From positions 92,204,113 to 92,268,112 of the forward strand of contig NC_080672.1 of assembly GCF_030247195.1 (NCBI RefSeq): DNA of 64,000 nt, read 5' to 3'. The notes below the pieces were generated by a model. It saw nothing but the letters and a program-made list of their open reading frames with translations, was not told where the DNA came from and made no database searches. Source of the stretch: Topomyia yanbarensis. Lineage: Eukaryota > Arthropoda > Insecta > Diptera > Culicidae. Positions within the stretch are counted from its first letter, which is position 1; each line of letters begins with the position of its first letter. Positions 47,690-59,237 of this stretch are shown one piece after another. The translations under genes were made by a program, and so were the position numbers.

Positions 47690-48545
47690 TACGATTTGTC
47701 GACAGATTCCTGTCCCAGTTGTTAAGCATGACCGGCATCGGAGGGCCCGATTCACCCACGCTAGACGAAGTGCGAAAGGCCATTCGAGCATCTCTCAAAA
47801 TCGGTACAGCCGGAATCTCGGTCGAACTTTCAAACGTCGGGAGTGACCTGCTGTACGAAGTAATCCACCGCGTTAACAAGCTCATCTGGGTGGAAAAAGA
47901 AATGCCTTCAGATTGGTGGGAATGCCACATATGTCCTATCTTCATGAAGGGTCGGTCACAAACCTGAATGTAATCATTATCGAGGCATGACGATCCTCAA
48001 TGCCGCCTACAAGGTACTTTCTTGTACTCTATTTAGCAAGTGCGTCCATTGGTTGATTCTCTTCTCGGTAAATAGCAAAGCTGATTTCGAGAAGGACAAT
48101 CAATGACGGATTAAATATTTACAATCTGTGACAAATTCTAACTTGCCAACTAACCAACCGTTTGTATATTTCAAGGCGGCGTTCGATTCAGTGAAACGGA
48201 ACGAACTGTAGCAGATAATGATTAAACATGCCTTATTCATATGACGCTGGATGGGTCCAAATCAAACGTCAAAATAGCCGCATAGACATCCAACTCGTTT
48301 GTAACGTTAGATGGATTGAAACCCGGCGAGCCACTCTAATCTATTGTTCCAAAGAGCGTTCGAAGGTTCGATACGAAGATCGTGAACAACATCGACATTA
48401 TCAGCGTTGATCGCAGAGCAGTAGAAGATGCAGTTGTGCCTGAGGCAGCGAAAATCTAACTGACTATAAACTCTGACAAGACAAAGTAGATGATAGCTAG
48501 TAGAGGGCGAGGCAGTCTGAACGGTGTTAGTTCCGAGGTGGAGAT
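47690..48545 (+). pseudogene. RTE-like LINE reverse transcriptase remnant
   Basis: Plus-strand order: PDSPTLDEVRKAIRASL and MPSDWWECHICPIF (47750-47945), then in other frames YRGMTILNAAYKVLSCTLFS (about 47970-48030), FVYFKAAFDSVKRNEL (48160-48210) and LTINSDKTK with MIASRGRGSLNG (48460-48520). This is the fingers/palm order of RTE/BovB-like RTs. The YxDD block is lost. Several stops and shifts; 5' truncated. Confidence 0.65.
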
Positions 48546-48559
48546 TGATGTGGTGCACT

Positions 48560-48939
48560 CTTGATATTATGAATACAAGTCACATTGCTCCGCACGTAAA
48601 ATCTTATAGCAAGCTCAAGAATCGAGTATCACGATAATGTGAAGAAAAATTACGAAAGTTGTGACTAACCTCTTGATATCATAAATATCGTTATTAAGCT
48701 CCTAGATTCAAGAAAATGTGTCACATTCTCCGTTTGAAAAATCCGATAGTAAGATCAAGAATAACATATCACCACTACACACAAAGAAATTATGGAAAAC
48801 TTTAACTAATCTCTTGATATCATGAACATTGAGCTCCTAAAATCAGGAACATGAGCGTCTTCGCTTGAAAAATCCGACAGTCAGCTAAAGAATAAAATAA
48901 CTCAATAACGCACTGAGAAATTACGAAAATTATAATTTA
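48560..48939. repeat. Tandem repeat, three units of about 112-141 bp
   Basis: Units start CTTGATAT at 48560, 48672 and 48813. Each contains AAAATCYKAYAGTMAG, then AAGAATAA and AAATTAYGRAAA. The array follows the RTE remnant and is cut by the mariner at 48940. A single unit lies at 20960. Confidence 0.65.
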
Positions 48940-50196
48940 AAGGGCGCACACGAAATTATTGCAACACATTCAACAGGGCATAACTTTTTTTACCATTGGG
49001 TAAAAATCAACCAAATTTTGCACACTTTCTCATTGATGTGTATTGCTTACATGCTGTCAAACTCGAAGTCGTTTTTTTCGATTCAACGAAAATGGAGGTG
49101 AACCAACGCGAGTCGAGAGAACAAATTCTTTCCAAACACCTGGAATTTCCTGACCTGTCGCACCGGCAGTTGGGAAAAATGTTGAACATTCACCATTCAA
49201 CCGTCTCCAGAGTGTTGAAGCGGTTCCAGGAGCGGTTGACGTTGGACCACGGCAAAGCAGCTGGAAGAAAACCGGGACCGGAGAACAAAAAGACGGAGGG
49301 AAAGGTCTCAAGCCGTGATTTGGCTAAAAAGATCGGAATGTCGCAGAGCTACATCCAGAATGCAAAGAAGAGAGCTGGACTACATACATACAAGGTGCAG
49401 AACTTCCCAAACCGCGATGAGCGGCAACAATCGACGGCTAAAACTCGGGCACGAGAAGATGCTGACAAAATATGGCTGCTGTGTGATGGACGACGAAACG
49501 TATATAAAAGCCGATTTTAAGCAAATTCCGGAGTTGGAGTTTTTCACCGGCAAGAGCAAGTTCTATATGGACGACAAATTTAAGAAGAAGAAAATGTCGA
49601 AGTTCGCCTCCAAATATCTCATTTGGCAGGCCATCTGCTCTTGTGGACTGAGGAGTGAGCCTTTCGTGACAAAGGGCACAGTAAATGGCGAGATCTACAA
49701 ATATGAGTGCCTCGAGAAACGCCTTTTGCCGTTCTTGCAGCAGCACGACGAAGCTCCGCTATTTTGGCCAGATTTGGCATCATGCCACTATTCTAAAAAT
49801 GTCCTGGAGTAGTATGAGGCCAATTCTGTCCATTTTGTTCCAAAGTACATGAATCCGCCAAACTGTCCGGAGCTGCGCCCGGTGGAGCAGTACTGGGCAA
49901 TGATGAAGCGGGAACTTCGGAAGAGCAAGAAGACAGTCAAAGACGAGAAGGACATGTTAAGAAAATGGAAAAAAAAACTGAGAAACTGGTACCGGATGAC
50001 ACTATAAAGACTTTGATGGAGGGCATCAAGCGAAAATGCGTTCAATTTTACACCCAAGGCTCCATCGATTAACTTTTCTTTTGATTTTTGAAGTAAATAT
50101 ATGTGTAAAACTACCCTAAAGTTTTGGTTTGGTTTAAACATTATAAGAAAATTGGCATGACATTTTTGGTGTCGCAATAATTTCGTGTTCGCCCTT
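48940..50196 (+). mobile_element. Tc1/mariner element (DD37E type), 1257 bp, TIRs and TA target present
   Basis: TA at 48938-48939 and 50197-50198. TIRs of 23 bp begin AAGGGCG(C/A)ACACGAAA, one mismatch. The size is normal for mariner. It carries the broken transposase described separately. Structurally complete but not autonomous. Confidence 0.88.
49092..50072 (+). pseudogene. DD37E mariner transposase, inactivated
   Basis: This transposase cuts and pastes its own element via a DDE active site. From the ATG at 49092: a paired helix-turn-helix N-terminus (LSHRQLGKMLNIHHSTVSRV; second helix pair DLAKKIGMSQSYIQNAKK), then a frameshift near 49455. The catalytic part has MDDETYIKADF (first Asp), WPDLASCHYS (second Asp) and CPELRPVEQYW (Glu), with 37 residues between the second Asp and the Glu, hence DD37E. 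Breaks: the shift at about 49455, TAG at 49810-49812 inside the catalytic loop, and a shift in the A-run at about 49970. The last frame ends at TAA 50070-50072. Confidence 0.9.
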
Positions 50197-51533
50197 TAGA
50201 ATAGAATATTTCCGAAAAAATTGTTCATCTTTAAAGTTAAATAACTTTATCCAGCAACTTTCAATCAATGCGAAATAGAAAATTTACAATTCTTGTGAGC
50301 GAACTAAAACACCTAGAAAAAAACTTATTGTAAGGTTATGTTTTATTTTGATTTTATTCAAGATAATAAAAACATCAACATTTCAAAAAGTTTTTAAGCG
50401 AACTTGTGCAAACATTTTCACTTCACGCTAAAGTTGCATGTGCTCATTCACCTTAAATTTGTTGCGATATTGTCAAAACCAGGAAATCATAAAGTTTTAT
50501 CAGATAACTGAACGAGAAGACATAACTAAACCCGTTGATGTGGACTGCATTAGTGACCATGTAGGTCAGAAGGCTTACGCTAGGTGCCAGAGCGTAAAAC
50601 AGCAAAAATTTATGGTCCGTAAAGTATTATGAAACAACCTGCCGCGAGCCTTCCCCCAGTTATTCCGTTCCCCCCATCCATCCACCTTTTCACAACAATC
50701 CGCTGATCGGAGATTTGCTAACATTCTGGAGACAGTGCACCAAGTATCGTGCCAAGTTCTACAACTACAACACAGCTCGGCACGAGTGTATCGCCAGTTG
50801 TCGACAGAACTTAACCAACCAGTATCTCTGGCTATATATTTATCTAAATCACCAACGACAACGTCAACAGCTAACGTCTACCAAGCAATGACAGTAATCT
50901 GGAGCTTAATTGCACAACCGGACCATGACGTGATGGAAACGATTACCGAAGGCCGCACAGAAATGACGAATGCCTAGCAATTAGTGTTGCTGGCTGTTTG
51001 GAAGTGTAAGTGAAATTCTAAGTGATCATCGGAGATTCTAGATTTCGGATACAGTGTATTGATTTGAGAAGCTGGTGTTGATAGTATTAATGAGCTGTGC
51101 TCAGCTTATCGAAAAAAATCTTTGAAGCTTCCCTCGCGAACAATTAAACATTTAACAGGCAAATATCGCGCTCATTCGCGAATGGACAGACACTATTTCA
51201 GACCATCTTCATATCAATTTATATGATGTTTTATGATTCCTTTGTGGCTGAAGTGCAACTTTGGCAACATCTGCGGCTAAGCAAAAATCAAGTGTTCCAA
51301 CATTCGTTCCAGCACAATCGATCTTGTCTTTGCGTGAAATCCAGAGAATCGAAAACTCATAAGCCGAGTGGTTCTTGGCATGTACACACATCCACCAGTC
51401 AGCTGAAGAGCATCATTGGTTGCTCGAATGTGTACACAGAGGAAAACTAGAAACATACGGCGCAGAATATTAATAAAGTGCCAGTCTCACTTGGTATCGG
51501 CAATCTAAATTTAAACACCATCATCATCCGGTA
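50197..51533. other. Unclassified stretch with cysteine-containing frames
   Basis: Plus frames at 50490-50630 (EREDITKPVDVDCISDHVG, continuing to RCQSVKQQKF and a stop) and 50660-50890 (FWRQCTKYRAKFYNYN, then HECIASCRQNLTNQYLWLY) look more protein-like than most of the window but match no family I can name. Possible gene debris or exons; no splice model found. Confidence 0.25.
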
Positions 51534-51982
51534 ATGTTGCACACAGTCTGCGGCCCTGATCGAGTCGAACGTTGGAGACAGACCTTTTTCTCCCCCTGTG
51601 TTCGGCGTTGGTCGTTGGAGTTGCTTTTCCAAACCGGTTCCGGGGCAGACGTTTGTCGCCAAGTTTTTTCTTCGGATCTTCTTCCATTTCGGATGCGGTG
51701 CTGGATCCACGGAGGCATCAACGCGGAGTTCTACGCGCGTACGATCACCTTTTTTCTGTCCTTCGTTTCCTACCCGCTGTTTCTGCGCGATGCGATGTGC
51801 CTTTTGGAAGCGCCATCTGTGTGACGTTTGTGATCACTATCGCTCTTTTTTTTCTAATGATGATACCGACTTTCACGGCCCAACAGGAGGGAGTGTCCAT
51901 GCTCTCACACCAGGACGGGATAACAAAGCGAGGGTTTTCTTCGAAGATAATCCCCAATAACCGTTTTCGGTTAATTAATTAA
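51534..51982 (+). other. Region open in several frames; possible small secreted-protein ORF
   Basis: All three plus frames are open over most of 51600-51820. The frame ending at 51982 contains a hydrophobic run (VTFVITIALFFLMMIPTFTA), then QQEGVSMLSHQDGITKRGFSS, which resembles a signal peptide followed by a dibasic site. The best start would be the ATG at 51860. The C/T-rich composition alone may explain the lack of stops. Confidence 0.2.
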
Positions 51983-53527
51983 TGAAGGTCTGCTGCAAGC
52001 TGGCGGTCCATAGGGGGTATCTTTTTTATCCACTTTATAGCTCGCTTTCTGTCAGTTGTGTAAGCGGTGCTATCGAAATTTTCAAATCAGCTTGTTTATT
52101 TCAGCCACAGTTCTTTACCCGATTGGACAGTGACTTTCCGAAGTGTTTGTATACTTCGATATTTTACAATTTCAAAGGTTCGTATTCGTTAAAAAATAGC
52201 ACATTCAGCTTTGTCCGTGTCTTTTAGCCGTATCAGCAAAAATTGAAAACTTTCGGCTAGTTCAAAGTGTATTGTTTACATCTGTCGAGTTTCGTAGTTC
52301 ATAATTTCTGTAATGTAATTAAAACAGCAAACCATCCATGAACAAGTTTTGTATGATTCTCATCGAAGGATCACTACAAAACTTGGAACAGCTCATATCA
52401 TCGTGTTTCGTGATATTAGAACCGCTTGACAATCAGAAGGATGTAAGATGGTGGCTGCAAAATGGATGGACCGATGGACCATAAAATTTTCCAGGTTTGG
52501 GTAGAATTCAAGCGACTATCGGACAAGTTAGTACGGGATGTTACTAGACTGGTGAGCTTGAGATGTTCTGGACTACATAAACACACAAAACCACCAAACC
52601 GGAATGAGAAGCAAATCCGTCAACTTCCTACACAGTTATATTTCGTAGTCAAGTACAGATTTGCCGTCCCAGATCATCGGATATATTGAAATTTGCTAGA
52701 AAAATTTGTGAAGAACGGAGCTGATAAAATTAACACAATATCTCATCTAGGGAAGTTCTTAATCATGTGTATTTCAACGCAAAAAAAAAAATGTTGAAGT
52801 AGAATAGTTATCGAGTTTTTGACCGTGGATACCTTCCATTGAACTAAATGCAATAACTAATTTTTTACACTACCTGATCGGAAATTTGGACAATTCAATT
52901 TCCGTAGAATATACTATTACTATAACTACCATCAAAATGATTTAGTGAAAGCAGTCATTAGTTGATCCGTAATTGGAGCGTCTCCTGCTTGACGGGCGAA
53001 CGAGAATTTTGTTGCATTATTAGCACCGCCCGATACATGACTATGAACTTTGGTTATTAGGGTACCAATTAAAATGATCACCTTGAATTTTCAAAACGGA
53101 TAGTGGGCAAAAGATCGTCTACCAAATTTGAGCTCAATCTGGAATGATGAAGAGCTGTCAAACAATCGTAATAGTTCAAAAATTTTCAGCGCATCAAATT
53201 ACCAAAGGTTCCTCTTTAAAAGTTTAGAAATTGAATTCGTATTGTTACTGCCAAATGTAATAGAAATGCATGAAATGTCGATTTTTTTTGTTATTCATCT
53301 TTTTGGGACTTTTGATTCGAGATGCGACTTGAGATTCGAAAGGCACCTTTGAACTCTTTTTTCATCCCAAAAGTCTTAAAGCTGACATATCCTTGAATTT
53401 TTTTTATTGTCTCATTTCTCGATGTTTCATGCATTTCCAAGGCATAAATAATTAGTTATTCGAGCAAATCTCCACGTTGCATGCTTTCCTAAGAGATTCG
53501 GTTTTAAAAATACGATTTTTTTAAGGG
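51983..53527. other. Unclassified stretch
   Basis: No supported gene. The frame at 52462-52689 has no recognised domain. Confidence 0.35.
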
Positions 53528-54030
53528 TGAAAAGATATAGGTCATCGCTTTGAATTCGAAGTTATTTACCAACTAAATGAAATTTCCGTAGTTCTACGTA
53601 TTTTTGTCTATTTTTTTGAGAAAATCTAAGAATTTGTTCTTTCAGAAACTGCAGCCGAAATCAATTAAAATCGATTGGTACATAAAAAGGTCTGGGCCAT
53701 CCCTTTGAATTCAACGATACTTGCGAACTAAATGAAATTTCTGTACTTCTACGTATTTTTGACTGTTTTTGAGGAAATATAAAAATTGATCTTTCAGAAA
53801 TTGTAGTCGAAATAAACAACAACAATCGATCAGTGTATAAAGATATATAAGTCATCGCTTTGAATTTGAAGTTACCAACTAAGTGATATTTCTGTAGTTC
53901 TACGTACTTTTTTAGATTTTTTTGTGAAAATATAGGAATTTGTTTTTTCAGAAAATGTAGCCGTCATCAATTACAATCGATTGGTAAACAAAAAAGTATA
54001 GGTCATCGTTTTAAATTTAAAGTTATATGA
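53528..54030. repeat. Tandem array, unit about 155 bp, 3+ copies
   Basis: Units start near 53528, 53687, 53840 and 53995. Each has AGTCATCGCTTTGAATT-like, AACTAAATGAAATTTCYGTA, TTCTACGTA and GTAGCCGAAATCAATTA-like blocks in order. 10-20% divergence between units by eye. No coding frame. Confidence 0.75.
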
Positions 54031-54297
54031 CGAATATTTTAGAAAATCCTGGATTTCTTCGTATTCACTGATTTTTTTATATTACGTACTATTATTTTGT
54101 AACCTACATACAATATTGCGTTTCTCCACGTTTGTACGAATATTTTAATGTAATAATATCCATATGTAATATGTAGAACTATTGAGTAAACATGTTACAT
54201 TTCAAACCGTAAAACTAAACAAGGCGCAAAAAAACTAAAACGATCGTGTGCCACGCGCATTGTGAAAATCATACCGCCTAAAACCTTAAAAAAGTAT

Positions 54298-56148
54298 ACA
54301 CCCAGGTTTTTTTTACGCGGGGGATACGTACCGCGTAAAAAAACCGCTTAAAAAACCGCGTTAATTGGAAAATCCGCGTAAAAAATACCGCGTTAATTGG
54401 AAAATTCGCGTAAAAAATACCGCGTTAATTGGAAAATCCGCGTAAAAACCGCGTTAATTGGAAAATCCGCGCAAAAAAAACTCTCAGCAAAAGTCTCAGA
54501 ATATTTTTGGAAGTTTTTTTTTTGCGCGGATTTCGCAATTAACACGGTTTTTGCAAAAAAATTTGCAAAAAGTCCTTTTGAATGCAAAAGACTTTCGGAA
54601 AGATGGAAGAGACGGGTCTGGATGATTCCTTATGGCCCGCACCCCAACAATATGGGTATTTTTGGAATGGTCTTGAAGAGTAGGTGTTAGAAATTGATTT
54701 TTGACGCCATTTTGAAATCAAAGATGGCGACTTCCGGTTTAGCGAAATTCGCTATAACTCAATCAATATGAATATTTTCGGAATGGTCTTGAAGAGTAGG
54801 TGCTAGAAATTGATTTTTGACGCCATTTTGAAATCAAAGATGGCGATCTCCGGTTTAGCGAAATTCGCTATAACGCAATCAATATGGATATTTTCGGAAT
54901 GGTCTTGAAGAGTAGGTGCCAGAAATTTATTTTTTGCGCCATTTTGAAACCAAAGATGGCGACTTCCGGTTTAGCGAAATTCGCTATAACTCAATCAATA
55001 TGGATATTTTTGGAATGGTCTTGAAGAGTTGGTGCCAGAAATTGATTTTTGACGCCATTTTGCAATCCAAGATGGCGACTTCCGGTTTAATGATATTCGC
55101 TATAACCCAATCAATATTGGTATTTTCGGAATGGTCTTGAAGAGTAGGTACTAGAAATTGATTTTTGACCCCATTTTGAAATAAAAAATGGCGACTTCCG
55201 GTTTAGCGAAATTCGCTATAACTCAATCAATATGGGTATTTTCAGAATGGCGAATTTCGCTAAACCGGAAGTCGCCATCTTTGACTTCAAAATAGCGTCA
55301 AAGATCAACTTCTGGCGCCTACTCTTCAAGACCATTCCGAAAATATCCATATTGATTGCGTTATAGCGAATTTAGCAAAACAAGAAGTCGCCATCTTTGA
55401 TTTCAAAATGGCGTCAAAAATCGATATCTGGAACCTACTCTTCAAGACCATTCCAAAAATACCCATATTGATTGGGTTATAGCGAATTTCACTAAACCGG
55501 AAGTCGCCATCTTTGATTTCAAAATGGCGTCAAAAATCAATTTCTGGGACCTTCTCTTCAAGTCCACTCCGAAAATACCCATATGGATTGGGTTATAGCG
55601 AATTTAGCAAAACCGGAAGTCGCCATCTTTGATTTCAAAATGGCGTCAAAAATCAATTTCTGGCACCTACTCTTCAAGACCATTCCATTCCCATATTGAT
55701 TGGGTTATAGCGAATTTCACTGAACCAGAAGTCGCCATCTTGGATTTCAAAATGACGCCAAAAATCAATTTCTGGCACCTAATCTTCAAGTCCATTCCGA
55801 AAATACCCATGTTGTTGGGGTGCGGGCCATAAGGAATATTACAGACCCGTCTCTTTCATCTTTCCGAAAATCTTCTAAGTCTTTTGCATTCAAAAGGACT
55901 TAGAATATTTTTTGCCAAAACCGTGTTAATGGCGAAATCCGTGCAAAATAAAAACTGCCAAAATTCTTCTAAGTTCTTTGCATTTAAAAGGACTAAGTCT
56001 TTTACATTCAAAAGGACTTAGAATATTTTTGCAAAAACCGCGTTAATTGCAAAATCCGCGTAAAAAAAACCGCGTTAATTGGAAAATCCGCGTAAAAAAA
56101 CCTCGCAAAAAACCGCGCAAAAAAACCGCGTAGAAAAAACCTGGGTGT
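54298..56148. mobile_element. 1.85-kb foldback element with tandem-repeat arms
   Basis: Ends ACACCCAGGTTTTTT and its inverse; flanks AGTAT at 54293-54297 and 56149-56153. The left arm has CCGCGTTAATTGGAAAATCC units and then five or more units of about 118 bp (GAATGGTCTTGAAGAGTAGG, then GACGCCATTTTGAAATCAAA, then GATGGCGACTTCCGGTTTAG). At about 55250 the array turns over and the right arm carries the same units inverted. Able to form a very long hairpin; non-coding. Confidence 0.85.
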
Positions 56149-56805
56149 AGTATTTTTTGAAAATCTACTATCTATTGCATATATTACAAATCTAGAAGCT
56201 CTAAGGATTTGATTTGTGTAAGAAAAATTCAAATTGATTGACAAACGGCCGAGATACGATTGTTTGAACAGAAAAGCTCATTTTGTCTGTACTGACTTTC
56301 GGTTACTGTTTTTACAATTACTTCCGATATACAAATTTGTTTTTCATTTTTTTATGATCACCGTTTTTGTAAACGATACACCTATCCAATGGTGTAGAAA
56401 AATTTGAAATCGGCGAACAAACAACTAAGATATGGCAAGTCAAAGTAGCGTTTTCATTTTTTTTTCAATGACTTTGTTTTACTCTTTTTGCTATAACTTA
56501 CTTTATTCTTCTATTTTTTTTAAAGCGACGTGTTAACTAAAGCCATACTTTTCTAGTGATGAAGACGGATTTGAAAGCGATTAAGTAACAGCTGCGGTCA
56601 AAGTAAGTGCATTACGCCTCGATAGTGGTGCATCGAGGAGACCGAGAGGGCTTATGGGCCTTTTTATGTTTTGTGTTTTTTCATACTCTGCATCTGCCCA
56701 AACTACTGGTCAACCATTAGCCTGTACACACTGGCGTGGTCGACTGACGGGTCGCCGTGTGGTGTCTTTTTCTGTGAGCCGTGTTTGTAACAATTGTTCA
56801 ACAAT
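56149..56805. other. Unclassified stretch
   Basis: Nothing recognised. Confidence 0.35.
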
Positions 56806-57413
56806 TTAAGGGGGTCCTCTTATATAATAAAATAATAATAAAATAAAAATTTTCGAGTGTAAGGTGTCAAAAATGGCGGCTTTCTTGGAACAAGATTTTT
56901 CGAATCCGCTAGCATTCTCGTTTTTGAATCATTCAACCAATCAACTTCTGGTTTTGCCCGCCTAAAAGAAGACAAAATTCTCGGGCGCTGTAACCTACAA
57001 AATCGCAATACTTTCATCATTAACAATTTTTACAGCCGGCCAAAGTGGAAAAATCATGCGAAAAAAACAATACATTATTTTTAAGTGGCCGCCATTTTGT
57101 TTCCATATCGAATTTTTTCATGTTTTTTAGGTTGGGCCGCCTCTACGGAATGTAATCTTCAAAATCTTTTTGGTTTGCTGCTTGTAGACAATGATTTGCG
57201 ACCTGTATTATGCCCGCAGATGAGGTCGTTTTTCAAAACACCTTTTGCTGGAGCCGCCATTTTTGACACCTTACGCTAGAAAATTTTTATTTCATAGATG
57301 AAACCTTAATGAACATTTTACAGAATAGCGCACAAGTCTAAGTCATTTTACTTCTTCAAAAAAAATCAAGCATTAGGTACTTTTTGCACAATTATATAAG
57401 AGGACTCCCCTAA
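56806..57413. mobile_element. About 600-bp palindromic MITE
   Basis: Left TTAAGGGGGTCCTCTTATAT, right inverse ATATAAGAGGACTCCCCTAA. The arms continue with TGTCAAAAATGGCGGC against GCCGCCATTTTTGACA. The outermost bases suggest a TTAA target, but the right copy is altered. Confidence 0.7.
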
Positions 57414-57960
57414 TGGCAATGTTTGTGAACCCGGCTCGCAGTGGAGGTCATTGTGTGTCGATTTTCGGTCATCGTGCACAGGCAAATTTTAAAAAAATGT
57501 AAAAAGAGAAGCCTGTTAGTGGTTTCGTTGTAATAATCGTAGTTTTTAGTACTAGTATACAAATGTTATATACTAGTCGTATATCTACCTGTGTATGTGT
57601 TCGTCTGGGTATTTGTGACAGCTGGGTCGGGGAATGGATGGCGAACTGACGTATATGATAGAATAGTGGGTAATCCTTCGTAAGATTCGTTGGTCACTTT
57701 ATACTGATTTTTTATTCGCACATTCGTTTCTATTCATTCGGGATTGGATAAATTAAGGTACGATTAATTTACCGACGCACATGAATCATCCATTCCCGGT
57801 CAGCATAGCATCAAAACATTCGAACAGAATGCAATTACCGTTAATGGTAAATAAATATCATTTGCGATTTCAAGTAGTTGCTAACGGATTTTTGGTAGGT
57901 ACATATTACTTAACATAATAGACAACGTCACTTTACGTCTAGTCGAAAAAAAGTCTCGTA
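57414..57960. other. Unclassified stretch
   Basis: Nothing recognised. Confidence 0.35.
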
Positions 57961-58116
57961 GCGCAAGCCATACCCATATTTGATTCGTTACTAACAAGGC
58001 ATCGGCAATGTGCTTTCATTAGCATGTTTGGTTTACTCATGTTTCGATTCTACCAGAGGTCCTAGGAAACTTTGATGCCTTTTTAACAACGAATCGAGTA
58101 TGGGTGTGGCTTACGC
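57961..58116. repeat. Small inverted-repeat element, about 156 bp
   Basis: GCGCAAGCCATACCCATATT and TGATTCGTTACTAA against the inverse of TTAACAACGAATCGAGTATG and GGTGTGGCTTACGCG. About 34-bp arms with few mismatches. No TSD fixed. Confidence 0.6.
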
Positions 58117-58647
58117 GTCAGTTTATCGAAATTCCAATAGGTGCACTGAACCGTCAGTCTTGTTTTGGGACCAAGTGATAGTTTGTCAGTATCACAATAC
58201 CATTGGCAGCTAGTTGTTGGAACGCGACAGTGATTCTAGTGCAGGAATGTATATCAAAAGAATTGGAGCTACGACTTGGATGGTTATTCTTTGTTGTTAT
58301 GAAGCATACGACATTTACAGTGATAAAAATACACTATTTTCTCCTATAAAGGAATGAATACTTTCCCAAATAAATAAAGCCCCTTCCATAACGAGCAAAC
58401 ATTTTCTAAAACTATTTTAAAATTCGTTTAAATCAGCATCTATCCCGACATAATGATTCTAATTAAAATCATTTTACTTACTCCGATAATGTTTCTGACA
58501 GTAATCAGCTATTTTTTCCTGTGAACGCAGGAATAGGAGCGCTCACTACTTATAGTTTACTCCGCTGCGTAAATGCAGACAGATAGTACATCCAAAGTCC
58601 GACATTTATGGAGGAATAACGGGCATCTGTAACTGTACAGTGTATAT
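58117..58647. other. Unclassified stretch
   Basis: Nothing recognised. Confidence 0.35.
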
Positions 58648-59237
58648 TAGAGTGCCCAGAAAAATGATGAATTTTTGAAAACTCAATCGGCCCACCTCTG
58701 AGTCGATTCCTAGTCCCACCAGGAGTACTTGCTCCAACTTTGAAGCAAATCGGACAAGTCTAGCTACCGGACCAACGTGCCTGAAGTTTGTATGAGATTT
58801 TTCGACAATTTACATAGAGAAAACCCACTAACTCGCATTTTTGCCGCTAGGTGGTACTGTATGCATAGTATTAACACGGTAAGTGAAAATAAGAAAGATC
58901 ATTTAATTGTTTACAACTTTCTCGAAGACTGCTAGTGAATCCGACTTTGTTAAAAGAAGTTATTAAACTTTTAACGAAGTGATGTCTGAGTCAGTTTTGC
59001 ATGGGGCCTAGGAGTGCAGTGATAATACTATGCATACAGTGCAACCTAGCGTCGAAAATGCGAGCTAATGGGTTTTCTTCATATAAATTGTCGAAAAATC
59101 CCATACAAATTTCAGGCACGGTGGTCCAGTAGCTAGACTTGTCCGATTTGCTTCAAATTTGGAGCAAGTACTCCTGGTGGGACTAGGAATCGACTAAGGC
59201 ATGGGTCGATAGGAGTCATTTTTTTCCTGTCACTCTA
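58648..59237. mobile_element. 590-bp foldback MITE with arms of about 230 bp
   Basis: Left TAGAGTGCCCAGAAAAATGA, right inverse TTTTTTTCCTGTCACTCTA. Arms share GGAGTACTTGCTCCAA and GCTAGACTTGTCCGATTTGC in inverted order. Flanks TGTATAT on both sides (58641-58647, 59238-59244). TAGAG ends suggest hAT; a TSD of 7-8 bp fits. Confidence 0.8.

Noticed and set aside
48560..48939. CRISPR-like array
   Set aside because: Units are long, diverged and lack unique spacers; the genome is eukaryotic.
53528..54030. tRNA or other structured RNA cluster
   Set aside because: No cloverleaf or box motifs; a plain tandem repeat.
54397..55832. Several ORFs with MISKWRQKSI-like starts
   Set aside because: They recur in the repeated arms of the foldback element, on opposite strands.
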